Positions 48,968 to 49,077 of a stretch of DNA of 49,077 nt are shown piece by piece. This DNA is from Euzebya sp. Lineage in GTDB: Bacteria > Actinomycetota > Nitriliruptoria > Euzebyales > Euzebyaceae. Made by a program: the position numbers and the translations under genes. Where the stretch lies: assembly GCF_964222135.1 (NCBI RefSeq), contig NZ_CAXQBR010000041.1, positions 1-49,077 of the forward strand, given 5' to 3'. Within the stretch, counting starts at the first letter, position 1, and each line of letters starts with the position of its first letter. The notes below the pieces were generated by a model. The model saw only the letters and a list, made by a program, of their open reading frames with translations, was not told where the DNA came from and ran no database searches.

Positions 48968-49077
48968 CTAGCGCGCGGCATGGTCAGCGTAGACCTCGTT
49001 GGGTGACTTCCAGCCTAGGGATCGGCGGGGCTGGGTGTTGAGCACGTCGCAGATCGCGTCGAGGTCGGCCTGGGTGT
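48968..49077 (-). CDS. IS30-type transposase, C-terminal end only (continues beyond window)
   Basis: The minus strand from the right edge reads TQADLDAICDVLNTQPRRSL then GWKSPNEVYADHAAR and a TAG at 48968. The motif LN-x-x-PR-x-x-LGW is the signature of the C-terminus of IS30-family transposases. The rest lies beyond the window. Its end faces the ISL3 fragment 49 bp away. Confidence 0.7.
   Translation of the reverse strand, partial: TQADLDAICDVLNTQPRRSLGWKSPNEVYADHAAR

Noticed and set aside
48759-48971. A 70-codon plus-strand ORF after tnpC
   Set aside because: Its middle matches an ISL3 transposase end that then shifts frame; it is a pseudogene piece, not a new gene.

Overview
The window is about 49 kb of very GC-rich DNA with dense, short-spaced genes on both strands. 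It carries a mycothiol-type LmbE amidase, a 7Fe ferredoxin of the FdxA type, RegX3/PhoR-like phosphate signalling, GTG and TTG starts, and many start codons only 6-9 nt after a TANNNT hexamer (leaderless mRNAs). Together these point to an actinobacterium. A deep-branching lineage such as Nitriliruptoria is my guess, not something I can prove here.

Layout. 1-6 kb: a membrane protein cut by the left edge, a hotdog thioesterase, a Pro/Thr/Ser-rich surface protein preceded by a 34-codon upstream ORF, a class III nucleotide cyclase, an acetoacetate-decarboxylase-like protein translationally coupled to a frameshifted sirtuin, ferredoxin, a hydrolase and a stand-alone SH3-like protein. 6-15.4 kb: pyruvate kinase with a CoA-disulfide-reductase-like flavoprotein, then a four-gene BMP-type (nucleoside) ABC importer divergent from uracil phosphoribosyltransferase, which suggests nucleoside/base salvage. 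15.4-20.2 kb: OsmC, the Mca-like amidase, a hydrolase, RNase D, a pterin dehydratase-like protein and IspH.

20.2-26.2 kb is a seven-gene potassium-uptake operon: two TrkA/RCK proteins, a 54-residue membrane peptide, then two copies of a module made of TrkH plus a membrane-anchored protein with a conserved WVQ(L/V)NDD core. The two modules look like a tandem duplication, and the anchored proteins are not parts of known Trk/Ktr systems. 26.2-35.4 kb: a PAS-GAF-EAL c-di-GMP phosphodiesterase, a TetR regulator, endonuclease III, then phosphate functions (histidine kinase, RegX3-like regulator, PhoU, polyphosphate kinase).

35.4-37 kb holds a Vsr-like (DUF559-type) endonuclease gene with an AbiEi-like N-terminal domain. 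It is bracketed by two 52-nt palindromic repeats of identical geometry (13-bp arms, 26-nt loop), which resembles a nuclease-plus-repeat selfish or defence unit. 37-46.4 kb: GlpX fructose bisphosphatase, a divergent crotonase, CorA, a zinc-ribbon protein, an SGNH hydrolase, a UMF1 transporter with a large inserted domain, an excisionase-like HTH, a DUF4032 kinase-like protein, a second PhoU and a histidine kinase fused to a transposase-type HTH.

From 46.4 kb to the right edge the DNA is a mobile-element scar. phoH is cut at its Walker A motif and joined to a Tn554-like tnpB/tnpC remnant, with tnpC frameshifted, followed by an ISL3-type transposase fragment and the C-terminus of an IS30-type transposase. 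No rRNA, tRNA or CRISPR array was recognised.
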